DNA of 5,773 bases. It comes from an uncultured Dehalococcoidia bacterium. Its GTDB lineage: Bacteria; Chloroflexota; Dehalococcoidia; Lucifugimonadales; GCA-2712585. The stretch is from assembly GCA_913052045.1 (NCBI GenBank), contig CAJXDJ010000066.1, positions 1 to 5,773 on the forward strand, written 5' to 3'. The first letter of the stretch is position 1. Each line of letters starts with the position of its first letter. The translations under genes were made by a program, and so were the position numbers. Below the pieces are notes generated by a model. That model did not search any database. It saw nothing but the letters and a program-made list of their open reading frames with translations, and was not told where the DNA came from. Positions 1 to 5,731 of the stretch are shown here, piece after piece.

Positions 1-1
1 C

Positions 2-361
2 CCGATTATCGACCGATTGGAAGAAACCCTGGGTTTGTGTATGTTAAAAATTCAAAGTGCTGGACTCACCAAAATGCCCACTGGGGGAATTGTAATTACT
101 GGTGGCGTGGCCGCTACCAAAGGACTGGATGAGCTGGCCAAAACGATATTTCATTGTCCAGTTCGAATCGGAACCCCCAGTGGAATCAAAGGTTTATCAC
201 CTGAATTAAACCAGCCGTCTTTTTCCACCGTGCTTGGAATGCTTTTATGGAATCTTCAGCCATCACCCGGAGTCCGTAATTTTATAAACGATAGCGGCCG
301 GCCGTGGGGTCACAAGGCTCTCATATCTCGATTAAAGAAGGTAATGGAAGTAAAAACTTAA
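2..361 (+). CDS. ftsA: Cell division protein FtsA, C-terminal part (5' end outside the window)
   Basis: FtsA is the actin-like ATPase that tethers FtsZ filaments to the inner face of the cytoplasmic membrane and recruits the later divisome. The reading frame is open from base 2 and gives 119 residues before TAA. It starts with PIIDRLEETL, the usual FtsA helix written 'IIxpRxEE' in many homologues, so translation clearly begins upstream; the TTG at 17 is an internal codon, not a start. Residues 28-41 (GGIVITGGVAATKG) are the adenosine/phosphate-2 loop of the actin/Hsp70 fold, followed by the typical 'P-V-R-I-G-x-P' and 'PSFSTVLGMLLW' segments. The last 17 residues (GHKALISRLKKVMEVKT) are basic and amphipathic, fitting the C-terminal membrane-targeting helix of the family. 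ftsZ follows after 33 bp, so the two are probably co-transcribed. MreB or DnaK are alternatives by fold, but the ftsZ neighbour and the tail favour FtsA. Confidence 0.9.
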   Translation, partial: PIIDRLEETLGLCMLKIQSAGLTKMPTGGIVITGGVAATKGLDELAKTIFHCPVRIGTPSGIKGLSPELNQPSFSTVLGMLLWNLQPSPGVRNFINDSGRPWGHKALISRLKKVMEVKT

Positions 362-382
362 TGGAAAAACTAATAAATTAAA

Positions 383-391
383 AAGGAGGGG
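383..391 (+). promoter_or_regulatory. Strong Shine-Dalgarno of ftsZ
   Basis: The run AAGGAGGGG ends 3 bp before the ATG at 395, with the GGAGG core 5 bp away. This decides the start: the other in-frame ATG at 428 (residue 12) has no purine-rich element at a useful distance. Confidence 0.75.
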
Positions 392-394
392 ATC

Positions 395-1537
395 ATGCAG
401 TTTCAAGAAAAGGAACACGAAGAAGAAATGACCGCTTTTATACCCGGTTCGGTCAAACCATATGGGAATCCCGTGATTAAGGTCATCGGGGTTGGTGGGG
501 GGGGCTCAAATGCAGTTAACCGTATGTTCAAGGAAAAGATAAGCGGGGTAGAATACTACGTCATAAACACAGACGCTCAACATCTGACCCGTTGTGACGT
601 ACCCAACAAATTAGCCATCGGACAAAAGGTAACTAGAGGCCTAGGGGTCGGAGGTAATCCAGAAATAGGAAGACAAGCAGCAGAGGAAAGCAGAGACCAG
701 TTGGAACAAATGATGCAGGGGGCGGATATGGTCTTTCTTGCCGCTGGCATGGGCGGTGGAACAGGCACCGGATCTATTCCCCTAATCGCCCAGATAGCAA
801 AAGAGGCTGGTGCGCTAACTATAGCTATAGTTAGTAAGCCCTTCGGATTTGAAGTGGCAACGAGAAGAAAAAATGCCGACGACGGTATAGGCAGACTTGT
901 GGAACATGTGGATACGTTAATCACAATTCCCAACGATAGACTCTTGGAAACCCAACATCATAATGAACAAACTAAAACGTGGGATGATGCCTTGCGACTC
1001 GCAGACTCAGTCTTACAGCAGGGGATACAAGCGGTAGCCGAGGTAGTAATGGTTCCTGGCGAAATCAATGTAGATTTTGCTGATGTCCGTACTATAATGC
1101 ACAACGCGGGACCCGCTTGGCTCGCAATAGGTAAAGGGAAAGGAGAAAATCGAGCAGTTGACGCGGCTAAAGAGGCTACAAGGAGTCCTCTCTTGGACAT
1201 AGCCATTGACGGTGCCAAGCGAGTATTGTTCGTGATGACCGGTGGACCTTCCCTTACTCTTAAAGAAGTTCAGCAGGCTTCAGAAGTAGTACACGAACTG
1301 TGTGATCCAGCGGCAAATGTCATATTTGGAACAGTAAAGGATCCCAAGATGGACGACGAAGTAAAGATCACATTAGTCGCGGCATCTTTCCCTGTTCCAA
1401 ATGAAAACTTGTTACAGCGGCAAGAAGAACTAAGAAGTCTTCTTAAGGATAGCGTAGTGCAAAACGGCGATGAGCTCGAGGTACCCAGTTTTCTACGCAA
1501 AGAGGCAGTTATACGAACCAAAGGATACTTCGGTTAA
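395..1537 (+). CDS. ftsZ: Cell division GTPase FtsZ
   Basis: FtsZ is the tubulin homologue that polymerises with GTP into the cytokinetic Z-ring at mid-cell. The protein has 380 residues, normal for the family. Residues 1-24 form a short charged N-terminal tail. The GTPase domain opens with VIKVIGVGGGGSNAVNRM (27-44), then INTDAQ (57-62), and the tubulin signature GGGTGTG at 120-126. The catalytic T7 loop is NVDFADVR (225-232), with the aspartates that complete the active site of the neighbouring subunit. The C-terminal domain ends near VAASF (328-332). A short linker of about 29 residues leads to EVPSFLRK (362-369), which matches the conserved C-terminal peptide that binds FtsA and other tethers; 11 more residues follow it. 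The gene lies 33 bp after ftsA and ends in a strong terminator, so it is the last gene of the division unit. All key residues are present and the identification is secure. Confidence 0.98.
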   Translation: MQFQEKEHEEEMTAFIPGSVKPYGNPVIKVIGVGGGGSNAVNRMFKEKISGVEYYVINTDAQHLTRCDVPNKLAIGQKVTRGLGVGGNPEIGRQAAEESRDQLEQMMQGADMVFLAAGMGGGTGTGSIPLIAQIAKEAGALTIAIVSKPFGFEVATRRKNADDGIGRLVEHVDTLITIPNDRLLETQHHNEQTKTWDDALRLADSVLQQGIQAVAEVVMVPGEINVDFADVRTIMHNAGPAWLAIGKGKGENRAVDAAKEATRSPLLDIAIDGAKRVLFVMTGGPSLTLKEVQQASEVVHELCDPAANVIFGTVKDPKMDDEVKITLVAASFPVPNENLLQRQEELRSLLKDSVVQNGDELEVPSFLRKEAVIRTKGYFG

Positions 1538-1616
1538 ACTTTGAGTAATATTCCCGGAGTCGGGCAATTGTACCTCCTTTTCAACGACAGAACTTTTTGA
1601 CTCCAGGAACCTGCAC

Positions 1617-1647
1617 GAGGCCCCGAAAATTCGGGGCCTCCTTTTTT
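1617..1647 (+). terminator. Rho-independent terminator of the ftsA-ftsZ unit
   Basis: GAGGCCCCGA (1617-1626) pairs perfectly with TCGGGGCCTC (1631-1640) around a 4-base AAAT loop, and a run of six T follows at 1642-1647. The 10-bp GC-rich stem plus T-run is a textbook intrinsic terminator. It lies 80 bp after the ftsZ stop and separates the division genes from the nrdR unit. Confidence 0.93.
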
Positions 1648-1680
1648 AACTATGGATGAAGAATCGGATGTTAATCCTCC

Positions 1681-1709
1681 TTGACAGAGAGAACTCAAAC
1701 GGATATACA
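1681..1709 (+). promoter_or_regulatory. Predicted sigma-70-type promoter of nrdR
   Basis: A perfect -35 hexamer TTGACA (1681-1686) is followed after 17 bp by TATACA (1704-1709), a 4/6 match to the -10 consensus. It lies between the ftsZ terminator and nrdR, where a new promoter is needed. Transcription would start near 1716, giving a leader of about 70 nt that contains the NrdR-like box. Confidence 0.6.
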
Positions 1710-1722
1710 CTAAGGAAGCTGA

Positions 1723-1738
1723 CTACTATATGTAGTGC
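1723..1738 (+). promoter_or_regulatory. NrdR box upstream of nrdR (autoregulatory operator)
   Basis: CTACTATATGTAGTGC matches the NrdR-box consensus acaCWATATATWGTGT (as I recall it) at 12 of 16 positions, including the central CTATAT and the GTG. The inner part ACTAC/GTAGT (1722-1726 and 1732-1736) is a perfect inverted repeat around TATAT. The site lies just downstream of the predicted start point of nrdR, a position suited to repression by NrdR of its own gene. It shares the T-A-C-T-A and G-T-G blocks with both boxes found upstream of nrdJ in this window. Confidence 0.65.
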
Positions 1739-1753
1739 CATTGGCAAGAAAAG

Positions 1754-1769
1754 GCACAAAAATTAGGAG
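1754..1769 (+). promoter_or_regulatory. Possible degenerate second NrdR box before nrdR
   Basis: NrdR usually binds two boxes whose centres are about 31-32 bp apart. The only candidate partner of the 1723-1738 site lies exactly 31 bp downstream, at GCACAAAAATTAGGAG. It matches the consensus at only 9 of 16 positions, lacks the TACTA block of the other three boxes, and overlaps the Shine-Dalgarno. The assignment therefore rests mostly on spacing and may be chance. Confidence 0.25.
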
Positions 1770-1788
1770 GATATAGAGAAACCGATAT

Positions 1789-2340
1789 ATGGGTTGTCCT
1801 TATTGTACCAGTCCAGATTCCAAGGTCACTGACTCTCGATCGGTAGGGGCCGGTGTCAGAAGAAGACGCGAATGTTTACGATGTGGACTACGTTTCACAA
1901 CCTACGAACGACTGCAAACTTCGGTGTTATTGGTAGTCAAACGCGATGGAGTTAGACAAGAGTTCGATAGGGACAAGCTTATGTCCCGAATCATTACAGC
2001 TTGCGCCAAACGACCAATACCAATTCGAGAAATCGAGAAAGTGGCATCTGACATTGAAAACGATCTCCAGTCATTGGCTAAAGCTGAAGTTAGTTCCTCG
2101 GTAATTGGAGAGATGGTTATGGAAAAACTCCGCCTCTTAGACAGAGTAGCATACGTGAGGTGGGCAAGTGTGTATAGGGATTTCCAGGATCTGGAGAGCT
2201 TCGAGCGAGTGGTACGGGATCTTAAAGACGAAAAAAGCCAGACCATTAATTCAGCCCAACTCTCTCTTCTAGGAGTCGCGTTCCCCGATCATATGCCTGC
2301 TAAACACAGGCCAAGAAGACAGGCCAGGACATCTCGTTGA
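1789..2340 (+). CDS. nrdR: Transcriptional repressor NrdR
   Basis: NrdR is a nucleotide-sensing repressor of ribonucleotide reductase genes. The N-terminus is a zinc ribbon: C3 and C6 (MGCPYC) with C29 and C32 (ECLRC), surrounding the family signature DSR at 15-17 and RRRREC at 24-29, then RFTTYE (35-40). Residues about 48-138 form the ATP-cone, starting LVVKRDGVRQEFDRDKL, which in this family binds ATP or dATP and sets the DNA-binding state. The start is fixed by the family's invariant short 'M-x-C-P-x-C' beginning and by an in-frame stop at 1774-1776; no other start codon lies between. AGGAGG at 1765-1770 is 18 bp from the ATG, unusually far. At 183 residues the protein is longer than the usual ~150, the excess being a polar, basic tail (about 150-183). 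A predicted promoter and NrdR box precede it, and a small winged-helix gene follows after 34 bp. Confidence 0.97.
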   Translation: MGCPYCTSPDSKVTDSRSVGAGVRRRRECLRCGLRFTTYERLQTSVLLVVKRDGVRQEFDRDKLMSRIITACAKRPIPIREIEKVASDIENDLQSLAKAEVSSSVIGEMVMEKLRLLDRVAYVRWASVYRDFQDLESFERVVRDLKDEKSQTINSAQLSLLGVAFPDHMPAKHRPRRQARTSR

Positions 2341-2374
2341 GACAACAATCATAATTACTAGGAGTTGGGATTAA

Positions 2375-2623
2375 ATGGATAAAAATAGAATGGCTATAAT
2401 TGACACGATGATCCCTGTGATCACTCCTAACGACGGTATCACCCGCACAGAGCTATCTAAACTCCTTAAAGTGTCCTACGCCCAAGCAACCAAGGTATTA
2501 GAACGTATGCGAGAGAAACGGCTAGTCAAAAGACATATTCGGAGATCTCAGTATATTTACAGATTATCTGCCTCTAGGCAGTGCCTTACAATTGGCGCCT
2601 TACGGACAATCTGTCTCAATTAG
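2375..2623 (+). CDS. Small winged helix-turn-helix DNA-binding protein, function unknown
   Basis: This 82-residue protein is not one I can name. After a short N-terminal helix, residues about 21-51 (GITRTELSKLLKVSYAQATKVLERMREKRLV) read as a helix-turn-helix: a 'T-R-T-E-L-S-K-L-L' positioning helix, a turn at KVS, and a recognition helix. Residues 52-64 (KRHIRRSQYIYRLS) are basic with alternating aromatic residues and fit a beta wing, as in MarR/GntR/ArsR-type winged helices. No effector or metal-binding domain is present; the remaining 18 residues are a short tail. A good Shine-Dalgarno TAGGAG (2359-2364) lies 10 bp before the ATG. It starts 34 bp after nrdR with no terminator between, so it is probably co-transcribed with nrdR and under the same control. 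A role in regulating nrdJ or nearby genes is a guess from position only; it could also be a remnant of a larger regulator. Confidence 0.72.
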   Translation: MDKNRMAIIDTMIPVITPNDGITRTELSKLLKVSYAQATKVLERMREKRLVKRHIRRSQYIYRLSASRQCLTIGALRTICLN

Positions 2624-2811
2624 AATCCACGTATTTTAATCCCGTAACCAGTTTCCGAGAGATTTGGCTACAACCATTTAAACGAAGGTAAATAAGGTTT
2701 ATTATGAGATTAGTTTCAATAAAGAAGTGTGAGCTTGATCTGGTAGGGAAATTTTGGAATACTATGAAAAAAGTAAATGCTAGGAGTTTCACCCAAAAAC
2801 CCCTTTTCGGC

Positions 2812-2827
2812 CTACTAGATATTGTGG
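2812..2827 (+). promoter_or_regulatory. NrdR box 1 upstream of nrdJ
   Basis: CTACTAGATATTGTGG matches the recalled consensus acaCWATATATWGTGT at 12 of 16 positions, including CTA, ATATT and GTG. Its centre is exactly 31 bp from that of the next box, the spacing typical of paired NrdR sites. Being upstream of the promoter core, it would be occupied by one half of an NrdR multimer. Confidence 0.65.
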
Positions 2828-2842
2828 TATTGTTCTTTGGAT

Positions 2843-2858
2843 ATACTAGGTTTGGTGT
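2843..2858 (+). promoter_or_regulatory. NrdR box 2 upstream of nrdJ
   Basis: ATACTAGGTTTGGTGT matches the recalled consensus at 11 of 16 positions, with ACTA on the left and a complete GTGT on the right; the centre is weaker. It lies 31 bp from box 1 and its last base touches the predicted -35 hexamer, so a bound repressor would exclude RNA polymerase. Confidence 0.6.
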
Positions 2859-2887
2859 TGGGATGGGGGTATCACGCAAAGTATAAT
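2858..2887 (+). promoter_or_regulatory. Predicted promoter of nrdJ
   Basis: A perfect -10 hexamer TATAAT (2882-2887) is preceded, after 18 bp, by TTGGGA (2858-2863), a 4/6 match to the -35 consensus. Transcription would begin near 2894, giving a leader of about 40 nt with the Shine-Dalgarno at its end. The pairing with two adjoining NrdR-like boxes supports it. Confidence 0.55.
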
Positions 2888-2920
2888 ATGCTTGATAGAC
2901 ACAATTCTCTTTAATGCTTC

Positions 2921-2926
2921 AGGAGG
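2921..2926 (+). promoter_or_regulatory. Shine-Dalgarno fixing the GTG start of nrdJ
   Basis: AGGAGG lies 8 bp before GTG at 2935. This ideal spacing supports the non-ATG start, and the resulting N-terminus (LTENAEIVLKSRYL) matches the usual beginning of this reductase family. Confidence 0.8.
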
Positions 2927-2934
2927 AATAAACG

Positions 2935-5202
2935 GTGACCACATTACAGCTAACAGAAAATGCAGAAATAGTACTTAAATCACGATATCTAATAGGAAAT
3001 GAGACGCCGGCAGATCTTTTCACGCGGGTAGCCAAGGCAGTAGCTGAGCCTGAAACTGACAAGGAAATGTGGGCTAGCACCTTTTATGAAATGATGACTT
3101 CGTGTCAATTCATGCCTAACTCCCCTACGCTTTTCAATGCCGGGACAGGACGGGGAACCCTATCGGCCTGCTTCGTTATTCCCATTGAAGACACCATGAC
3201 GAGCATAATGAAAGCCGCTACAACCTCTGCCATGATCCAGAAATACGGGGGTGGGATAGGCTATTCTTTTTCAAAACTTAGACACAGGGGATCCAATATA
3301 TCGACAACACAAGGGAATGCTTGCGGCTCGGTTTCAGTGCTTAAAATGCTTAGTTCTCTATCCGACATGATAACCCAGGGAGGTAAGAGACACGGCGCGA
3401 ATATGGGAATACTACACGTATCCCACCCAGAAATAATGGACTTCATCCACCTCAAAGATGCAAATAAAGAAGCTCAAAATTTTAACGTTTCTGTAGCCAT
3501 TACCGATAAGTTCATGACTGCTGTTGCCAATGACAGTCCATGGGATTTAATTGATCCCGCATCAAAAAACGTCGTAAGAACTCTTAAGGCAAGAGATATT
3601 TGGGAAGAAATTATAGACTCTGCATGGAAAACCGGGGATCCTGGCATGTATTTTATCGATGAAGCCAATAGATCCAACCCCACCCCTCATCTCGGAGACT
3701 TAGACAGCACAAATCCCTGTGGAGAAGTCCCTTTGCTAGCTAATGAAGCCTGCAATTTGGGCTCAATCAACCTAGCCAAATTCGGAGATAATGGCACTTT
3801 GAATACCCAAGGATTGGTAGAGCTTACCAGAAAGTGTGTTCGCTTCCTCGATAACGTAGTGACAATCAACAGTTTCCCCGTTCAAGAGGTGAGAGAGGCC
3901 GTAGATGCAACGAGGAAAATAGGTCTCGGTGTAATGGGTTGGCATGACCTATTGGTCAAGATGAACATACCATATGACTCTTCTCAGGCACTCGATTTGG
4001 CCGAGGAAGTCATGAGCCTTATCGATAAAACCGCTCGAGAGACATCTGAGGCTTTGGCTTTGGAAAGAGGTCCTTATCCAGCCTGTAAAGAAGACACGGC
4101 TGTCAGAAATTCGACCAGGACGTGTATTGCTCCTACCGGAAGCATAAGTGTAATCGCCGGGGCGTCAAGTGGGATAGAACCAATATTTGCTGTAGCATTT
4201 GTCAAGAATGTATTGGATGGAAAACAATTAACTGAGGTAAATCCATACTTTGAACAAATGGCAAAGGACCGGGGATTCTATAGCGCAAAGCTAATGGATG
4301 AAGTAGCAAGGACAGGTTCTATTCAACACATCGATGATGTCCCAGATGACGTAAAGCAACTGTTTAGAACCGCCATGGAGATTGATTACAAATATCATAT
4401 AAAAATGCAGGCCATCTTTCAAAAACACACAGATCTCGCCGTCAGTAAAACAATTAATATGCCCAACAGTGGAACAAGAGAGGATATTCAAGCAGCCTAC
4501 GAGCTTGCCTATGATCTGAAATGCAATGGAATTACCGTTTATCGTGATGGATCGAAACCCACACAGGTACTCGAAGTTCCTTCAGCAAAAGCAACAAACA
4601 CAAACTTTGATCAGACGATAGGAAAATTGACTCCCAGAGAAAGGCCCCAATCAATGAGCGGGGTTACAGAACGAATTCGAACTGGTCACGGTAACTTATA
4701 CATTACCATCAATTTTGACGAGGAAGGAATCCCATTTGAAGTTTTTTCCACCCTAGGCAAGGCAGGTGGTAGTGAGTCAGCAAATCTCGAAGCCGTTTCT
4801 AGACTCATTTCTTTAGCCTTGCGCTCTGGGGTAGAGCCAAATTCTATCGTAGAACAATTGCGTGGCATTACCAGTCTGCCTGCATGGGATCAAGGTATCC
4901 TGGTAGGATCTCCCGCTGATGCCGTAGCTTTGGCATTAGAAAGACACATAACAAACTCTTCAACTAGAAAAGTAGATACTCTACAAGCGGCACAATTAGG
5001 TCTTGGATTTACTGCTGGAAACCCACCATCCGAACCTGTTACAAAGATTGGCAATGGCAATGGTACCCATTATAGCGGCAATGGGACAACGACTCCGATT
5101 GTAAATAATTCTCGAACGAAGTGTGTTCACTGTAACGGAAACTTAATTTTTCAGGAAGGTTGCCTAGCATGTATATCCTGCGGCTGGAACAAATGCGAGT
5201 AA
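2935..5202 (+). CDS. nrdJ: Adenosylcobalamin-dependent (class II) ribonucleotide reductase NrdJ
   Basis: NrdJ reduces ribonucleotides to deoxyribonucleotides in the cytoplasm, using a radical generated from adenosylcobalamin and so working with or without oxygen. The 755-residue protein begins with LTENAEIVLKSRYLI, typical of the family, and enters the catalytic barrel at PNSPTLFNAG (61-70). C79 (LSACF) and C273 (EACNLGSIN) are the redox pair, C262 in NPCGE (260-264) is the thiyl-radical cysteine, and N260/E264 complete the active site; the 11-residue gap between C262 and C273 equals that of the Thermotoga enzyme. APTGSIS (399-405) is the phosphate-binding loop. Residues about 575-645 form a TSCPD-like domain. 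A Gly/Asn-rich linker (705-717) leads to a Cys-rich tail with C730, C733, C743, C746, C749 and C754, for zinc binding and/or re-reduction of the active site. There is no N-terminal ATP-cone. Paired NrdR-like boxes precede it. It appears intact. Confidence 0.97.
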   Translation: MTTLQLTENAEIVLKSRYLIGNETPADLFTRVAKAVAEPETDKEMWASTFYEMMTSCQFMPNSPTLFNAGTGRGTLSACFVIPIEDTMTSIMKAATTSAMIQKYGGGIGYSFSKLRHRGSNISTTQGNACGSVSVLKMLSSLSDMITQGGKRHGANMGILHVSHPEIMDFIHLKDANKEAQNFNVSVAITDKFMTAVANDSPWDLIDPASKNVVRTLKARDIWEEIIDSAWKTGDPGMYFIDEANRSNPTPHLGDLDSTNPCGEVPLLANEACNLGSINLAKFGDNGTLNTQGLVELTRKCVRFLDNVVTINSFPVQEVREAVDATRKIGLGVMGWHDLLVKMNIPYDSSQALDLAEEVMSLIDKTARETSEALALERGPYPACKEDTAVRNSTRTCIAPTGSISVIAGASSGIEPIFAVAFVKNVLDGKQLTEVNPYFEQMAKDRGFYSAKLMDEVARTGSIQHIDDVPDDVKQLFRTAMEIDYKYHIKMQAIFQKHTDLAVSKTINMPNSGTREDIQAAYELAYDLKCNGITVYRDGSKPTQVLEVPSAKATNTNFDQTIGKLTPRERPQSMSGVTERIRTGHGNLYITINFDEEGIPFEVFSTLGKAGGSESANLEAVSRLISLALRSGVEPNSIVEQLRGITSLPAWDQGILVGSPADAVALALERHITNSSTRKVDTLQAAQLGLGFTAGNPPSEPVTKIGNGNGTHYSGNGTTTPIVNNSRTKCVHCNGNLIFQEGCLACISCGWNKCE

Positions 5203-5216
5203 TCACAACGTTGTGA
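5203..5216. repeat. Perfect 14-bp palindrome directly after the nrdJ stop
   Basis: TCACAACGTTGTGA is its own reverse complement and begins at the base after the TAA of nrdJ. As RNA it could form only a 5-bp stem with a 4-base loop and no T-run follows, so it is a poor terminator. A dimeric-repressor operator for proC is possible but unproven; it does not resemble the NrdR boxes. Confidence 0.4.
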
Positions 5217-5360
5217 ACCCTAATAAGTCTCTTGGAACTATACGACTCGACTTGCCGCCCAACTTTTGAGTGGAACGATTGAAGTAACTTTGGTAAGCTA
5301 GATCCCTGGCTGACTGTGCCTCATTCTAGTAACTCAGGGGACAAAACCACGGAGATATAA

Positions 5361-5731
5361 ATGAATCTAATCTTCATAGGCGGCGGTACCATGGCGGAAT
5401 CCATGATCCGTGGTGCATTAACCAATAAACTACTCGACCCGGAAAACATATCAGTTTGTGACATATCTTCAAAGCGTTGCAATACACTTGTTCAACTATA
5501 TCAAATTTCTGCTGATACTAAATTGCCCTCCATGATTACTAGAGGGGAAATAGTCATTCTCGCTGTGAAGCCTCAAAGCTTCTACGAACTTTCCGGTGAA
5601 TTAACACCTCTCCTGAACCAAGGCCAAACAGTAGTTTCAGTTATGGCCGGAATTACTATGAGTTCTCTCCAAAAGAATCTGTCCCATAAATCGGTAGTTC
5701 GTGTTATGCCAAATACTCCCTCACAAATAGG
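5361..5731 (+). CDS. proC: Pyrroline-5-carboxylate reductase, N-terminal part (truncated by the contig end)
   Basis: ProC carries out the last step of proline synthesis, reducing 1-pyrroline-5-carboxylate with NAD(P)H. The visible 124 residues are less than half of the usual ~270. They form the N-terminal Rossmann domain: IFIGGGTMAESMIRG (4-18) is the dinucleotide-binding loop, VILAVKPQ (65-72) is the family strand and loop, VVSVMAGI (91-98) follows, and RVMPNTPSQIG (114-124) is the conserved MPNTP motif near the active site. GGAG at 5351-5354, 6 bp before the ATG, supports the start. The gene lies 158 bp after nrdJ, with no clear promoter seen between. True sequence ends at 5731: the frame continues into Illumina adapter, giving the artefact RKSTRLNSSH and a false TAG stop at 5766-5768. 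The gene is therefore incomplete in the assembly, not naturally truncated. Confidence 0.93.

Larger units (their letters stand above)
2624..2934 (+). other. 311-bp intergenic region holding the nrdJ control region
   Basis: No convincing gene lies here. The first ~185 bp show no clear terminator, repeat or RNA structure. The last ~125 bp contain two NrdR-like boxes (2812-2827, 2843-2858), a predicted promoter (2858-2887) and the Shine-Dalgarno of nrdJ. No clear B12-riboswitch core was recognised, although nrdJ needs cobalamin. A 60-codon open frame at 2704-2886 overlaps the boxes and promoter and is judged spurious. Confidence 0.7.

Noticed and set aside
577..933. Minus-strand open frame of 118 codons inside ftsZ
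   Set aside because: It lies fully inside a secure gene, and its Pro/Ser-rich composition is that of an antisense shadow. The same applies to the other minus-strand frames within ftsZ, nrdR and nrdJ.
1553..1564. Small hairpin CCCG-GAGT-CGGG after ftsZ as a terminator
   Set aside because: The stem is only 4 bp and no T-run follows; the much stronger hairpin at 1617-1647 serves this role.
2616..2879. 87-codon minus-strand open frame in the nrdR-nrdJ interval
   Set aside because: No recognisable domain, no convincing ribosome site, and it overlaps the end of the winged-helix gene and the regulatory sites.
2704..2886. 60-codon + strand open frame before nrdJ, a candidate small protein
   Set aside because: Only a weak AAGG precedes it, the product resembles no family I know, and it overlaps both NrdR-like boxes and the predicted nrdJ promoter; non-coding control DNA explains the region better.
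2888..2934. Cobalamin riboswitch in the nrdJ leader
   Set aside because: The predicted leader is about 40 nt, far too short, and I saw no B12-box-like core in the whole 311-bp spacer.
5217..5360. T-box or promoter elements before proC
   Set aside because: No T-box antiterminator signature was seen, and candidate -35/-10 pairs had wrong spacing or poor hexamers.
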